Assembly: GCF_008831285.2 (NCBI RefSeq)
Contig: NC_045142.1
Location: forward strand, 5,899,501-5,959,500
Length of the DNA: 60,000 bases
Origin: Nymphaea colorata
Taxonomy: Eukaryota > Streptophyta > Magnoliopsida > Nymphaeales > Nymphaeaceae
Reading direction: 5' to 3'
A program made the position numbers and the translations under genes. Within the stretch, counting starts at the first letter, position 1; every line of letters starts with the position of its first letter. The notes below the pieces were generated by a model that saw nothing but the letters and a program-made list of their open reading frames with translations, did no database searches and was not told where the DNA came from. Shown in pieces: positions 27,724-43,046 of this stretch.

Positions 27724-30700
27724 GAAAAGTCAATTCTTCCAGATACATATAAAACACTAATGTTAAGGATGTACCGTACATATGCAATCTGTTAATCCTG
27801 ACAAAAATGTCAAAAAATATAATAACAACTTCACAATAATGTCGAACTGAAAAAAAGAAATGTAACGAAAATAGTATTATTACTCACAAAATACTTCAAA
27901 AGAAACAGAGTACAAAAGAGAGAATAAGATCCTAGTTTGTAGGAAAAAGAGAGAACATAAGGAAGAAAGAAGAAAGGAGAGAGATATAGCTGTTGGAGAG
28001 TCCGAGTCCAACAGCTAGAAAACTATCCACCTAGCCTTTGGATTCTCGAACAACTATAAGCTGTACAAAAAGAAAAAAATATTTACAAATGAATACTACA
28101 ACAGAATAAATAAACAAGAAAATAAAAAACAAAGAATTTTATATCTATATATATATATATATATAAACACCCCCCTTCAAAATTACGGTCGTATAACCAA
28201 AAGTTTGTTGAGAAGAAAAGCAAAGTGGCTTGCTGAAGAAACCCACTAATTGATGTTCTGATGTAACGAAAGACAAGTTATTAACTTATGCCTTTCTTCA
28301 AAAGTTCTTCCCAAAAACAATGATATTCCATCTCGATGTGTTTGGTTCCGTCATGAAAGGCATGATTGCTAGCAATATATATAGCACTCTTGTTATCAGA
28401 GCATAACTTTGATGGAGACTTTAAATATATGCCCATATCATTTAATAGACTCTTTAGCCAGACTCGTTTAGGCTTTAGAGGTAGTAGTGGCCATCGCACG
28501 AGATTCTGCCTCAGTTGATGAAAGAGATCTATTTTTTTATTTTTTTCACCTCCATGATATCAATGAACTCACCAAAATATCCAAAAACCAGTTGTGGAGT
28601 GTTGATTGTTAGGATGTCCTCCCTAGTCGGCACCTCTACTTGCTTTCAGCACCAAGAAAGTTGAGGAGGATAGAAAAAGTCCTTCAAATATCTAACAATT
28701 CTGAGGATGGTTCCCATGTGAACTGTAGTTGGTGCCTATCAGAACTGGCTGACCACGTGAACAACATGAACAATATCTAGTCTACTTATGGTAACGTAAG
28801 TGAGAGCTCCAATGAGTTGCTTGTAAGGGCAGGAGTTAGACAACGGCTTCCCATCACTAAGCTTCATTTTAACCCCAAAAGTTTCAAAAGTATCCACCAC
28901 TTTATCATCAGTAATTCCTGAACAATCAATAATGCTGGAAGCGAATTTAGTTTGAGAGAGGTAGCCTCTTGGAGAGTACGCTACATCAATACCAAGAAAA
29001 TAGGTCAAACATCCTAAATCTAATATGTCAAATTTTTGCTTAAGAATATTTTTTATTTCAGCAATTCCTTACTTGTCACTTCTGGCTATAGTCATGTCAT
29101 CAACATACAATAATAGAATGACAATTCCTTCTTCAAAATCTTCAACAAAAAAAAGTAGTGTCCGTGAAGCAACATGTAAATTCACATTGATTCATAATCT
29201 TGCTAAATTTATCAAACTAGGCTTTGAGGGCTTGTTTCAAAGCCTAAAGTGTTTTTCTAAGATGAATAATTTTCCCTTAAGTAAAGTCCATGCCAAGAGG
29301 AGGTTTCATGTAAAATGGTGACATTTAATTCCCCATCTAAAAAGACATTTTTGACATCCATTTGAAGAAGAGGATATCTTTTAATATAAGCAATTGCAAT
29401 AAGAGTCCTAAGTGATGTCATGCGACCTACTGGAGCAAAAGTTTCTTTATAACTAATTCCATATTCTTGTGCATACCCTTTGGCAGCTAATCTTGCTTTA
29501 TATCTTTTAAGGCTTCCATCATTCTTAATCTCAACCTTATCCACCCATCAACACCCTACAAGCTTTTTATCCCCATGAAGCAACAATTTCCCAAGATTTA
29601 CATTTTTCAAGGGAACTTAATTCATCGTTTGTAGCTTTTATCCATTGGGGATGATCTTTGGCAAAATGATAACAAGTGGGTTCATTAAAGGAATGAATAG
29701 CCATCTGACAAGATCTATAGCTGGGAGAAAAATAATCATATGAAATGAACTTTGGTGGCAGTCAAGTCACTCTTTCACATTTGCTAACGTAAGTTTCTTA
29801 ATTTTTATTAGAAGGATCAGTAATAGACTCATTTCTAACAGAAGGTTCCTCAATGGACCCACATTCAATGAGATCTATCTATGATTGTAGTCTCAAATTA
29901 AGGGTTTATAAACTAAATGCAACTTGAATCTTCCAATTCACCTTCTCCACATCCGAGCAAACAACTGAAAACTTGAAAGTGCCTATTGGAAGACAATGCC
30001 TTCCTGAATGAATACACCTTTTAGGGTTTAGTTACAAACTTACAATATCTCTTGAAAGTAAAAGATGTTCACTCAATTTTTTAGAAGAATCTTAAAAATC
30101 ACAAAAATATATGGTTCACACCAAATTCTTGATTTGTGGCTGTGCTCTATATTGATTCAAAGCTAGTTTTTAAGGTAAAAATGATCTTACCAGAACGTAT
30201 GCTCCTACACGGTTATCAAAAGCAGAGTGTTTGATGATCTTCACCAATGTTCTGAGGCGCTTACCTCGGGATTCATTATTCATCGTTTGATTAAATTCCA
30301 TTTTCACTATACTGACTTATCTGTTGTGCATACTTCATGTCATCTTTCCTTAGGATTTGTTACCTATTAAAGTTAATTTGTTTGGATATCTAGAAATTTT
30401 CTAAACTAGCCTTTGTTCGGAGCTTTAGTGAACATCATAGTCCCCCCTCTCTTTAACGAGACTCTGCTGCACCAGGCTTTGGCGAAAAACCTGGTTACAT
30501 ACCAAGATCAGCTTTTAAATGATTTTGGGAGTCAAACACATAAGGGATCACTATTACTTGTATTTTCTTAATAAAATCTTGAAATTTCCGAACTTAAACA
30601 AATACTAATAAAATATGAAAAAGCTATGTTTTCTAGCATTTTTTTTCAAAAATATGCAGAAACATTCACAAAAGGCTTCTCCTGAAAAACAAAAGAAAGA

Positions 30701-30898
30701 GAAACAGAAATAACTTAAACTCGAAAAAGTATGAGTCAGGCAAGAAACATCTTTAAAAATGCAAAAATACCATGATAAAATTGCTCTATCTTCTTTCAAA
30801 TACTATTACAAAAATATATTCTAGCAACATTACCTGCAAGCACTTATATGCGACCAATATCAGGACAAATTCCAAGTCCTGTAATACAGGTGACTATA

Positions 30899-30935
<37 letters not shown>

Positions 30936-33900
30936 TCAGAAAATTTTACTTTTTCATCCTTTCTCCTTAGTTATTTTCCACCACATATGTTCTTGGATCT
31001 CCCACATCATTGTTCAAGCCTTTTCCAGCAATTTTCAGAAGTTCAATTTCCTCGTCCTTTTCTATCCACTGGTTTATTTTCCTTTCTTTGTCAAGCTAGG
31101 TCTGCTTGGATGGGAACATTTAGGCAAACTTTTCTGTTTGCACTTTGCAGAACCAATTGTTTCATTGCTTTTCACATATTTTAATAACAATTCTTCTGGA
31201 TTTTACTTTATCAATCAAATTTTAGTTTATGATATGGTTTTTCAAGTAATGACATGTAACAACTGCACTTGGATTAAGACAATGCATAGAGGTATCAGAA
31301 AGAATCTTGACTCTCACACCCTTCAAAAACCAATATAGCCACATGATCATAGCAACAACCTTGGCATAGCTTGATAGTTTGCTTGCTGCAAAAAATGCAA
31401 TCCTCTGTGAGTTATTAATCTTCCAAACATTAAGAAATCATGCTAAGAGTACAGACCCTCACCAACTTATCCGAATCAGCATCGCACAGAACCTCAGTTT
31501 GGGTGCACATGAGGCAGAAAAGAATAAAGTAGAAAGCAATTGTTGTTTGACAATCCCTAGAACTGTGGCCAAATAATGCAGATCTAGAGGCACACTAAAC
31601 AGAATGACTACATGCAAATATGTGCATATTGCCCAGACATAAGAAATAGATCAAGCTTCCAACTAGGGTCATCATGGAGCTTTGCATGTGAAAATGAAAA
31701 TTCTATCATATGGAGAGCATACTAAACAAGAGTAAAGAACCTTATTTGCACAAGGATCAAGGCTACAAGTCCCTTTACACGGGAACACAAGTGCTATACA
31801 TAAGGACAAGACAGCTGATTACAGTTGAAGTACTAGTTTACAAAAATGCACTTGCGTATGCCGTATATAGAAATATAGATAGAAGGATAGGCACATTAAA
31901 ACTATGACAGACATTGTTCACCGACTCATTCCTCAATACGAGTAATGTAGAAGAGTGCACAATTCAAGTTTTCGATACCTCTATGTGGTATTACAAGTGC
32001 TACACAAAAGGACCAGAGTCACCATACAGTTGACTACAGTTGAATGACTAGTTCACAGGAGTACCCTTGCATATATGGATATTTCTATAGAAGGGGTAGT
32101 CCAACGATACAGGCTCTACACTGAGCCTCAGGTTGAAGAGTGTACAATTCAAGTTTGAATTTCTGTTTTCGTTCTGACGTCTTAGTTTTGTTCATTATTT
32201 TATTTTTCACAAAAATATGCATCACATGATATAGCTTCAAGCCGTCAACTACCACAATGTAGCTCAACCTCTTGAAAATACCATGATTTTGAGTATATAA
32301 ATTATCAAACACTCATATAGATACACTAAACTTGATAATTTGCCATTCCAGTCCCATTTACTTGCTTAAATCAATAGCAATTTTACAAAATTATCATTGC
32401 TTAAATGATAAACATACAATCAGAGACAAAAATAATAAGATTAAAAATGAGAGGCAGAAGAATTCATCTCCACGCTCAAAGCATGGTATTTGGAGAATAA
32501 ACGCACCTAAAGTAGCCTTCCCAACCTGGCCACACAGAAGCTCACTGTTACGGATATATACAAATCCATCATTGGGACACATAGTTCCACGATTTTTCAT
32601 ACAGTTTTTCTCTTTAAGGAAAAGATTCACATAGATCCTCATACTGGCATGTGGACGTATCAACACACTGAATAATTGCTTCCCAGTCCAAAGCTCGATA
32701 GGCTGACAAAGTAGATATTGACAATAAAGTAAGAGCAGAGCTTGACAGAACAAATACACTTCCAATAATGAAAAACCACAAGCCTACAGAAGATGACAAA
32801 TGTCCATGAAACAAACTGGATACAAAAAGTAATGCAACACAATTTTGAAACAAAATCACAGAAAATGCTCAGATGAAAGGAAGGAAAATGTTTCTCCAAC
32901 GAACAAGCAAGCACAATATATATTCTAACTGTTCATGGAACTAATCCGCTTAATGAAAACCAGTTACAAGAATGAAAGAAGCAAGAAAAAAAAAAACTAC
33001 ACATCAATGTCGGATTCATGATTCAGAAACTGCCAGCCTTGAGAAGCCCAAGAGAATGCCTACCCCTGGCTCTCCTTGACTGCTCAAAGCAATTGGATCC
33101 TTTTCCTTGTTTTGAAATAAGAGATCTTTCTCGATTAATCCCCATTGAATGGCAAGTCTTTGTGAAGTAACTCTGAGGCTCAGAAGCTCCCACTCTTTCA
33201 CAGCCAAGGGTTGCAAGTGAGTGAGCATGAAAGTGTAGAAAAGACAGCAATCAGCAATCAAGATGGGTCCAGGGCACTGTGGTCAGAAAGGTAACCTGGT
33301 TTATCTTTGTGGATTTGCATCAAGATCATTACCACAAACATCAGGTTTATTTTTTCCCCAAAAAAGGCTAAAGAACAACAAAATACAGGGAAGCAGGAAA
33401 ATTGGAAAAAAACCGTGACATTTGAAAAAAGCAAAATAACATTTTTACTTTTTTTAAAATTCTTTTGATATATTTTAAATTTCCACGTCCCTTTTAACAT
33501 TTTAATAACTATTTAGTTTTTTATCAGTGTTTTTTAGTAAGAAATTTAGTGAAAAATCAAAATTTTCATAATTTTTCAATCTGTTATATTTTAAATTTTT
33601 TCAGTCCTCAAGATTTACTTGAGAAAAAAAAAATTCTGGTTAATATTCGAGAAAAGACCTTGTCAATAAAACCCAAAGAACAATATCTGTAATAACAATA
33701 AAAATCAAAGTAAGCACAAGATTACACTAGGACTCAACAAAAGCAAACAGTAGAAGATACAAAACCAGAAAGTAGGCATAGGGAACAATCATAATATCTA
33801 AGTTAAATTTTGGAACCACTCTACAAAAGAGGATTTGAAGTTGCACAAGGTTTCACTAAAATTTGCTTTAGATGCAAACCTGGATTTTGATTTTACTGAA

Positions 33901-36900
33901 TCAAAACATGTTTTGATTCTATGAACTGTCTGGATTCTGTCCCAAATCTATGTACTCATTTTTGTCATACCCATACCAGGCTTGTGCTTTAGTATTTCTA
34001 TTACTAGAGCAGATATTGGCATAGGCTCCTGCTAGCAATTAATGCATTTTTCAATCAAAAGGAAAAGCTTTCGAAAGCCAAAACTAAAGTAGTTTGTCAA
34101 ATGTGCTTCTATGCATCCAAATGTGGAAGCATAACAAGCTAGGAGGACAGAAGGTACTGAATAAAAAGATGCAATTACACAACAAACATGAATCTTAGAA
34201 ACAAAGTTTCAAGAAGACAGGTCCCCAAGACCTGCATTCCTGAAGGACTGAAAGCACGAGTCGGACATAGGGGAGAAGTCCGAAACAAAGACGAAAAGCT
34301 TTGTAGGACCTTCTCCATGGCATCTTCAGTTGACACTTAACATAAATTAGTCGGCATCATATACCAACAATATACACTTGTACGGTTTTTCCTTTACTTG
34401 TTTGAGGACAGATGATGCCTTAACATATTGTATAGAAGTGACTTTTTCAAAGGCAAAAGGCTTAAAATAAATTCATCAAAATAAAGTTTCCTATGAACTC
34501 CAAAATAATCTCAAATATCAGATTTATGATATGCTCTTATGGTTATCCTACAGCCTGCTGATGTCAATCTGCCCTCCAACATTAGTTGTCTATTTGGACA
34601 TCCGAGCTCATTGTAATGGGCCATCATGCTCATGAAACATTTATTGTCAAGGTTGGCATCTAAAGTATATCTTAGTAAGAATATATTAGCAAGGACAAAA
34701 ACTTATCTATGAGTAAGTTGCTAAATGAAATAGTTTTGCATGATACAAAGTGAACATATCTTTTTGTCTTTTGTTACAATTATCTGGGTTTATAATTTAT
34801 ATAATTACAAGGACCCATCAACAGGCAGTAAAGCACCACATGCTCAACACTGCTACGTACAGTTTGTCTATCTTTGGGTATCACCCAAAGTATTGCTGCA
34901 ATATCAGTCACATCCAATAATTTAGACAAAAAAGCAAGTTGCATTACATTGGCCAGTGTATCTCAACACAAATGGAAACACTACCCAAATCATGTTTTTT
35001 ATTCCAAAGGGACCATATCATGTCAGTATTGATTAGAATATCCAATAAAGAAAGATAGATATGTATGCACAGATAGAAAACTACAAATTTAAGCATTCAA
35101 TAACCTATATGTTTTACTTATTTGTCAATGTATTAAACTGTCCACCAAGAACTGCTCTATTTCTGCTTCAATGCCATCAATCTAAAGAGGTCATGTACTA
35201 TATGGATCTGGACTCATATCTCCAATTATATTATAATATAGGGGCATACAGTCTGGGTGGTGGCAGAGGTGGCATACTTGTAATAAAGGACTGTCGTGTA
35301 TATTTTCCAGTAAAAAGTCACTGAAGATCTAATACAGAATTATGGCATGCCTAATCTGTTTTGAGGCTGCCGACTTGCTATTGGAAGTTTTCTCTCTCAA
35401 CTCTCTCATCTTGAACTTCACATGGGGTGCTTCTGGAGACTTTTGATCTAACACAGATGCCAACCAAAACCCAGTGCACCCAAATCAATCCCAAAGTAAC
35501 AAAAAAAAGAGATGACCAAAGAGGGTTAAAAGAGGAAAGGAACAGCCTATTAGGCTGGTAGCCGCAAAGAAAAGAATGTTCAAGATAGTTGACCAACTTT
35601 CTATTACAGATAAAGGAAAAAGCAACTAAACAAAATTTCTAAATGACATAGGGAGACAGTGTCTTCTTAGCACAAAAAATAAAAGACTATTCAAAACTAT
35701 ATTTAAAAACCAGATATTAAGATATACGAAGGACATCTATACTTCGGAAAAATCAATAGTGGATTGGGAATGTAAATGCATCATACATGCACGTGCAAAA
35801 GACAAAAAGATGTCAAAGAAATGGAATATCAAAACCTTCAACAAAGCTGGTGTTGGCAGGTCAATTGGATCCATCGCATCCCCCATATATGAGCACATGA
35901 GAGAGAATGCAGCGCGGTCATAAAAAGTATCTTTTCTTGTAATAAGGAATGATGAAGTCAAGAAATCTTGGGTTGAAGCAACCAAAATTTGTCCATTTTT
36001 AGGCGTGCATAAATTATTTTGCACCTGCAGAATACTCCACCACTTCAGAAAATTAAAATGAAATAGCTAGATTTTAAGAATGAATCAAAACAATATATAG
36101 TTTTATGTCAGATGGAATGCGAATTAGTATGAGATAACTGTAAATGAAAATCAGCAGCCATTTATGAACTTCAATCCATAAAGAGAAGCCAAAAGAATGA
36201 GTACCAAAGCTAAAACAGCAATAAAGGTTCAAAGGAACGTAATCAACTATTCACAGAAAAGCACTTACAATGTGCAGGAAGGTACAAGCCAAGAGAAAAA
36301 AAGGAATATTATTGATTTATAACGAGACTTAAAAGGACAACTTTTGTTGGCTCTTCATGAGCACAAGCATACATTTATACCAAGATTGTTACATGCATAA
36401 ATCAGCCGTTAGGAAGGGACCAAGGAAAAAAAAGCCTGAAATACCTGAACAATGCAATGAAGCTTTAAAGATGTTCTCAGTAGATGTTAAATACATAAGA
36501 AATTTGACACCAAAGAGATAAAATGGGCCATAACCATGTTCCTTTAACAGCATTTGTATCCAGGTCACCGTAAGAGGGATTCAAAATGAGAGGAACAGCA
36601 GGGAAGACGTTGGCTCATTCAAACCATAACCCAATGTCAGAAAGTACAGAGTTCAAAAACAGGTGGACAGAAAGAAGTACAAACTACAAACAATTCAAGG
36701 CACAAATGTTTCCCAGAGTTGATAATGTGATAATGGGGATAGATGCCAAGTAGGTTCTTCATGTCTCAACATTCAAAACATACCAAAATGTTATTGTATC
36801 AACATCTGAATCAAGCCAAACAAAATTTTGAAATCAAGCTCCACCTTTCCACTAAGGAAAGTAGCAAAAATAACCTTTTAGACAACACATTTGCAAGCCT

Positions 36901-39900
36901 ATCAGTGGTAACTAGTTATGTCATTTACACCAAGCACATTAACAGGAAAGATGCTGCTATCGTGTTCAGTCACATAAATACTCCATAAGGCTTCATTTTT
37001 GTGATGAAGAATAACAGATAAAACCAAAAAAAATTCAGCTCAATGTGACTAGTATCAAACTGCCTTCAAGCAAGTGTCTGCCAAAATGATTGAGCCTGCC
37101 TAATATAGCTTTATTTCTAGTGATGAAGAATCCAGACACATTTAACAAGTTTTTGGTTCTAAATAACGTGAAAAACATGAAAATGACCCTCCTATCACAT
37201 ACAGACTATACAGTAATAAGCACTAGGTTAAAGGGCAACAAATTTTAGGAAATGTAATTCCACCATTTTAGACAAGACCATAAGGTTTCTGATATTCATC
37301 AACATAAACCAACAGAGCAACTGGTGTGAAGCATGTTACCCCCATTAGCATGAGCGCTTCAGCACGAGCTTCTTCAGTTTGAGGAATGTGTAAATTCATC
37401 TCATCACCATCAAAGTCTGCATTGTATGGGTTGCAAACAGATTCATTAAACCGCAGAGTTCTCCAAGGCATAATTTTGGCCTGAATTAGCATAAGAAAAA
37501 CAGTGAGTGTTATGAACCTGACATTAGCACATAATTTTATTACATATTGAGGTGCAACACTCATAAATGTTTGAAGTGCTGGTAGCAAATGCAGCTTTTA
37601 ACGACCTTTCTAATAATATAAACTTTCCATGATAAAAGGCATTTTTGTTCTTAGCACTTTTTTCATATATCAGCAGATCAGAGATAAGGAGATCTCCCTT
37701 TCCCTCATTAATTTTCTTTCCTTTTGTTTTCACTCTTCATGAATTATGGACCACAAAAATGGAAACATAAGAGTATAAAAGAAACACGGAATGCAAGCAA
37801 AAAAACCACTTTACATGTCAAGAGTTAACTGAAGCTTGCTAAGAAAGGAAGAAGTGGGGGAATGATAGCGCTGAGATGAGATTTAAGATTTCAGAAAGAT
37901 TTCAGTATATTGAAAAGATTTTTATTTTAAGGTTTCATAAAATAGTGTTTGATATTTTTTTCAGAAAAAATAGACAGCAGCTGTCATGGCAGTGTTGCAC
38001 TTGTGTTGTGACTTCACTCCATGTAAGACTACTTACAGAACACACAAACTATAGGACCATTTGAAAGGAAGCCATTAAAAACACATCTTGCACCCCAGTG
38101 CAATGAATTGGATCAATACCACATCCAATCTGCAAAAATGGTCCACAACCCAATCTACTGGAAAGATTTGCCTTGCTATACTGCACCAATTTGCAGTATA
38201 CAAACTGGGAAACATGAAACCATTGAACAGAAACATGTCTGCAATGTATCTGCATGGTGAATTGAGTTCGGAGCAACCACAAATGGGATCCAGAAGAGCC
38301 CTAACCAATTGTCCGAGAACCTCTCTCACTTCAAGTGTGTTTGACCATACTCAACTTGCATTTCAACCAGCATCTCTGCTCTTCTGCCACTTAATCTTCA
38401 GCCTAGAGATTAGCTCTTCTGCCACTTAATGTTCCAGTCTAGAGACTAAAGAAACCATGTCTCCAACCCTTGAGCCTCCATCTCTTGCTTTACGAAATAT
38501 TAATCAGCTCCATATGTGTTCTGGGCTTTCCATGCTGAACTAGATTAATGAAGATTCCAATGGCACCAAGATTACCACAAAAGCATGCAGCCTTCGGGAT
38601 CAATAATACATGTGTATTCATCTCCCCAAGTCCTAATACTACATCTCTTGCCAAGTAGGTTCAGTATCTTAAGACATAACAGAGACCATAAACCTGCACA
38701 CAACCTTCACACTAGATATAGCAATGGTTCTTTACTTTTAAGAAGCTCTGAAAAAGCCATAATCAAGAGATAATGTCCCTTGAATATATGAAGGAAGAAG
38801 TAGTTACCCATTGAGATAGATCCAATGGCTTAAAAGCTGGCTTTTGGAGCTAGTCAACAACCAGCTCAGCCGGTCTCTAAAACCAGAAGAAATATGAAAT
38901 GAAGAAACAAAATACAGAAAAAATAGAGAACAGGGAAGGAAAGAAATAAACACTAATATACTTTGTAATAAATATGTAGAAGAATACATACATGGTACAC
39001 AAACAACATACATAGTACATACGTATATCAGTACATATAGTTAGCACACCCACACATGTCTACAAATATATATACAAATGACCAATACGATTTATATGTT
39101 AGACATGTCGGTCATAACAGTAAGTGGATTTACATCCTTGAGTAAAACTTTGAGGGATTATTTTTACTGACAATAGATAAATTTTTTGGCAAAACAAAAG
39201 CAACGAACACCAAGGCATTCATGTGCTATTTAGACAAATTAAAGCTGCCACCATCTAACTGAATTTGGTATAGGGTGATATAAGAGGGTAAATAGAAACA
39301 TGAAGGCAATATGAAGTAAAAGAATACTCTGTGACACATGATAGACATCCGGTGTAGACTTGGCTGTCTGTTAAAAAGTACAGCATCCCCATCCTCTAAA
39401 TGTCGCTCAACAATGCAACCATGTTTCAGTTCCTCTGCAATGTGCTCTCTATTACCAAACTTCAAAAACCTAGAAAGACATATATGTCAACCACAAAGTT
39501 TATCAAAAAAACCAACAAAAGTTAGCAAATAATGCCATGTTAATAGCTCACCATACTTACTGTTTAGTACCATCAGCAAGAATGACATAATTTGCCCCTG
39601 GATACTTTTGTAAACCATTTCGGACACGCTGCCTCAACTTCTCAATATTATGGTGAGATACACGTTCTGGGTAGCTCAATATCTGGGCCATCAGTATGGG
39701 GATTCCAACCTGAAACAAAGATTCATGACCCATTGGAGACACGTACAATTCTTGCATGTAAACTGCCACTGGTCAATTGCTGACACTAACCTCTGTAATT
39801 TTCAGGTTTGGATCTGGAGAGATAACAGTCCTTCCAGTGAAGTTGACACGTTTTCCTGATAAATTCCCTCGGAACCTTCCATGTTTGCCTTTCAAGCGTT

Positions 39901-40732
39901 GGACAAATCCTTGCAATGGTTGTGACTGCATGTTTGATGACTGAATACTAGGATGGTCACTATTTATATACAGGCCAACCTCATTCTGAAGAAGTAACCA
40001 GTTATCCTACAGAATGAACCAAATGTCATCACAATGAATCTGCAAAAAAATAATGAAATCTGAAAGGAGGTGAACAGAACACAAAAAATAGGGCAGTTAT
40101 GATGAAAGAAGCATCTCTACCAGAAAACATAAGATCCAAAAGCACCTAAAGGCCTAAGTATGAAGCCACCCACAAATTGTGATCTATGTGCTCATATTGT
40201 TTCTTAAACATAGTAGGAAGAAATATCTGTTAAATATCTATGCAAGTCCAACTGAGAAATGAAAAAGAATACTATTGACCAATAGCCACAAATATCGGTT
40301 TTAATGGTGAGATTTTTACCAGGTATTTTTTGGCAAAGTTGTTTTACTCTGAAAAATCTTGGGACAATCTTGGCAATTTTTAAAAAATAAAAAATCTAAA
40401 AGTAGATAAAAATACAATAAATGAGAAACTAATAAGAAGACATAAAAATAACTAGACTAAATTATAAAGATAATGTTTTACTAATGATAAAAATGACAGT
40501 AAATAATTTAATCTAAGGTTAAACAACGACAACTATTAACCCACTTTGCCTCTTCAAAAAACGTTCAAAGGAAAAAAAGTTGTTTCTACATGGTATTTAA
40601 GTTTTTAAAAGTTTAAGTTTATTTTTGTACTATAACATAAAGTACAAGCAAAGTTGAAGAAATTTTATAATGAGGAGTCCTCTCATACTCAAAACCCTAT
40701 CTCTCTCTTCCACACAGCAGCTGTGCAGCAGC

Positions 40733-40785
<53 letters not shown>

Positions 40786-43046
40786 TGTCTGTGGCAGTTC
40801 ATTATTTGCCTCACTCGCTGTCATCGGAAAACTTCTCTCTCACTCTCTCCCCTATAGTCATTGGATTAAGGAAGAAGATCTGAAGAAAGACGGAGGTTTG
40901 TTGATGGTTTTGTTTTTCTTTTGGTATTAAAGGAAGACATTTTTTTCTCAAAAGAAACTTACCCATGTCATCAGGCCACAGAAAACGTGAAAAATGCAAA
41001 AAATATAAGATAAGAAGTTAAAAACGTGATAAATATATTATCATGTTTTTTTTAGCATATATTTTTTGTGTTTTTTTCATTTTTATCATTTTTTTGTTAA
41101 TGTTGAGATATTTTCAAAAATACTGCAGTATGTGGGTCTATGCTGTTAACTGCAGAAGAAGCATGACAAGAAGTTTTACCATACATCTAAGCCTCCATAA
41201 CCAATAACTTCAATATTCGCCAGTGGACAGTTATTTAATAAAAGAAGCTACAGATAGGCAACTACTGAAAGTATAACGCCATCTATAAGCATATATTTAC
41301 TACCTGGTTCCTGTGAAACTACTGGTTTCAAACCATATTAATAGTTTCACTATAACAATCAGAATCAAGATGAATGGACTTATCACATGAATCAGAAGTC
41401 AGGATTGCCAACTCCACTACATCTATATACATGGCTACACTATCTTGTCATATTCATACCATTCAAAAAACTTTCTTGCATTTAAAACGGCAAAGTTTTT
41501 CTCGGGTATAATATAGAGAGCTTGAAGAAAAGGAAAAAATACGGTAAATTTTTAAAAAAATAAAAATGATGGAAAAATAAAATAAGTGAGAAACTAATAA
41601 CACGAACATGAAAAATAAGTAGATTTGCAACAAATAAAATTAGAAAATGAGAAAAAACAGTTTGGCATTACAAAAACGTGAAAAAAAAAAGGAAAAATGC
41701 ATAAAAAATAAGTTTTTACACGTTTTTTGTGCTTTTTTCATTTTAACAGTTTTTTTTAAAAACAGTGTCTTTTAAGTTTTAAATGGCTAATTTATTTATC
41801 GCACTTTTTCCAAAAAAAAACGTGGTTCTTGTGACTGTTCTCATACCATAAAAAGTGATACATGGACCCATTCAGACATAAAAGCAGAACAGAGAACCAC
41901 AATGGAAAGCACAGAAGGCATAAATAACTTTTAAACAGAATTCCATTCAGTTGATCACCAAGGAGCCTTTTTTAACTTAATATAAATTTGTTCAAAGAAC
42001 TTTTTGCAAGAAACATTTTATTGTGAGCCAAGTGTTGCTAACATGCTCATAAAAAGAGAACATTGTTCAAGAATCCCCACTCTAAAAATAAAATTACCAC
42101 AAAAACTAAAAGACATTGATAATTGTTAGCAGACACTTCGCGAGACCAGACATACCATACAAGCCTGGGTATTTCCATCTTGCAACTGTAAACGCACAGC
42201 ATTATTTATTTGAAGTATTGTCTTCAATCTGCTTGTGATGTCATTTTCATTGCTGCCAAAGAAGTAAATCGCAGTAAAAGTAATGCAATTGTGTGCGTGA
42301 AGGGAAGCCAATGGAAAAAGTGCTACCTAGTGTTCCTTGAAATTCATGCTTCTGCCATAAAATATGAGGAATTTAACATATATAAAATGAGAACTCTTTA
42401 ACATAATTTTTTGTTAGGACATTAGAAAAGAAACAAATGAATGCATGTCAATATAAACTTGTCAAAACCTCATTGATCCAGAATCCACAAATGCAGAAGG
42501 GCGAATTGGTGTTGGTGGTACGGGAATGTTTGTAATAAGCAGCTTTTCAGGTCTATCATAAAGGTAAAGTATATCTTTATCCTGATAATCAAATCAAAGA
42601 AAAATTACAAGGTTAATCATGTATTGTCAATAAGAAGATGCTTAAACTGAAAGGACAAAAACATGGTTCATCAATGCAAAAGAATGCACCTCATCGGTTA
42701 CTCTCATAAACAGGTGCAAAACTCTTAGTGGGTTCAGGATGCAAATGTTCTTCCCATTTGAATCACTGCTGCAATCCATAAACTTCTTATCGTTTGAATT
42801 TGAATATTGATGAGAAATAGCTAGTGCAGGTTGCTGCATGGAAGCCTTTTTCACAGTTCCTGCAATTAATGGGCAGATGAGTTACAAAGAGATTCTCGCA
42901 AGAAATATCAAGCAAAAACTGTATATCCAGCATAAAGGTTAAATAAAATCACTTGGATCAGATTGAAGGCTAAGTCACATGGGTGGGGGGGTACAGGTTC
43001 AGATACATGCATGGCAACTTTAGGAAATGTAGGTACGGGGGTATGG

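Larger units (their letters stand above)
27352..32506. other. NRPC1 intron 13
   Basis: 5.2 kb. Contains (CT)n at 27689-27721, a degraded Copia with one LTR (27861 to about 29880), and (TA)n at 30905-30930. The stretch 29900-32500 is AT-rich with no recognisable gene; the 188-codon plus-strand frame at 30772 looks like low-complexity intron sequence. Confidence 0.75.
40007..42155. other. NRPC1 intron 7
   Basis: 2.1 kb with members of dispersed repeat B (about 40290-40560, 40970-41110, 41480-41830) and a CT-GT compound microsatellite at 40741-40788. No coding remnant. Confidence 0.7.

Noticed and set aside
30772-31338. 188-codon plus-strand open frame
   Set aside because: Composition is F/Y/I-rich low-complexity, includes a translated (TA)n array, and shows no domain or splice partners.
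38088-38429. 113-codon plus-strand frame in intron 10 as a gene or Copia piece
   Set aside because: No recognisable motif on either strand; left as an unexplained less AT-rich stretch.
40741-40788. CT/GT arrays and other microsatellites as CRISPR-like or regulatory arrays
   Set aside because: They are simple dinucleotide repeats without spacers, as is common in plant introns.
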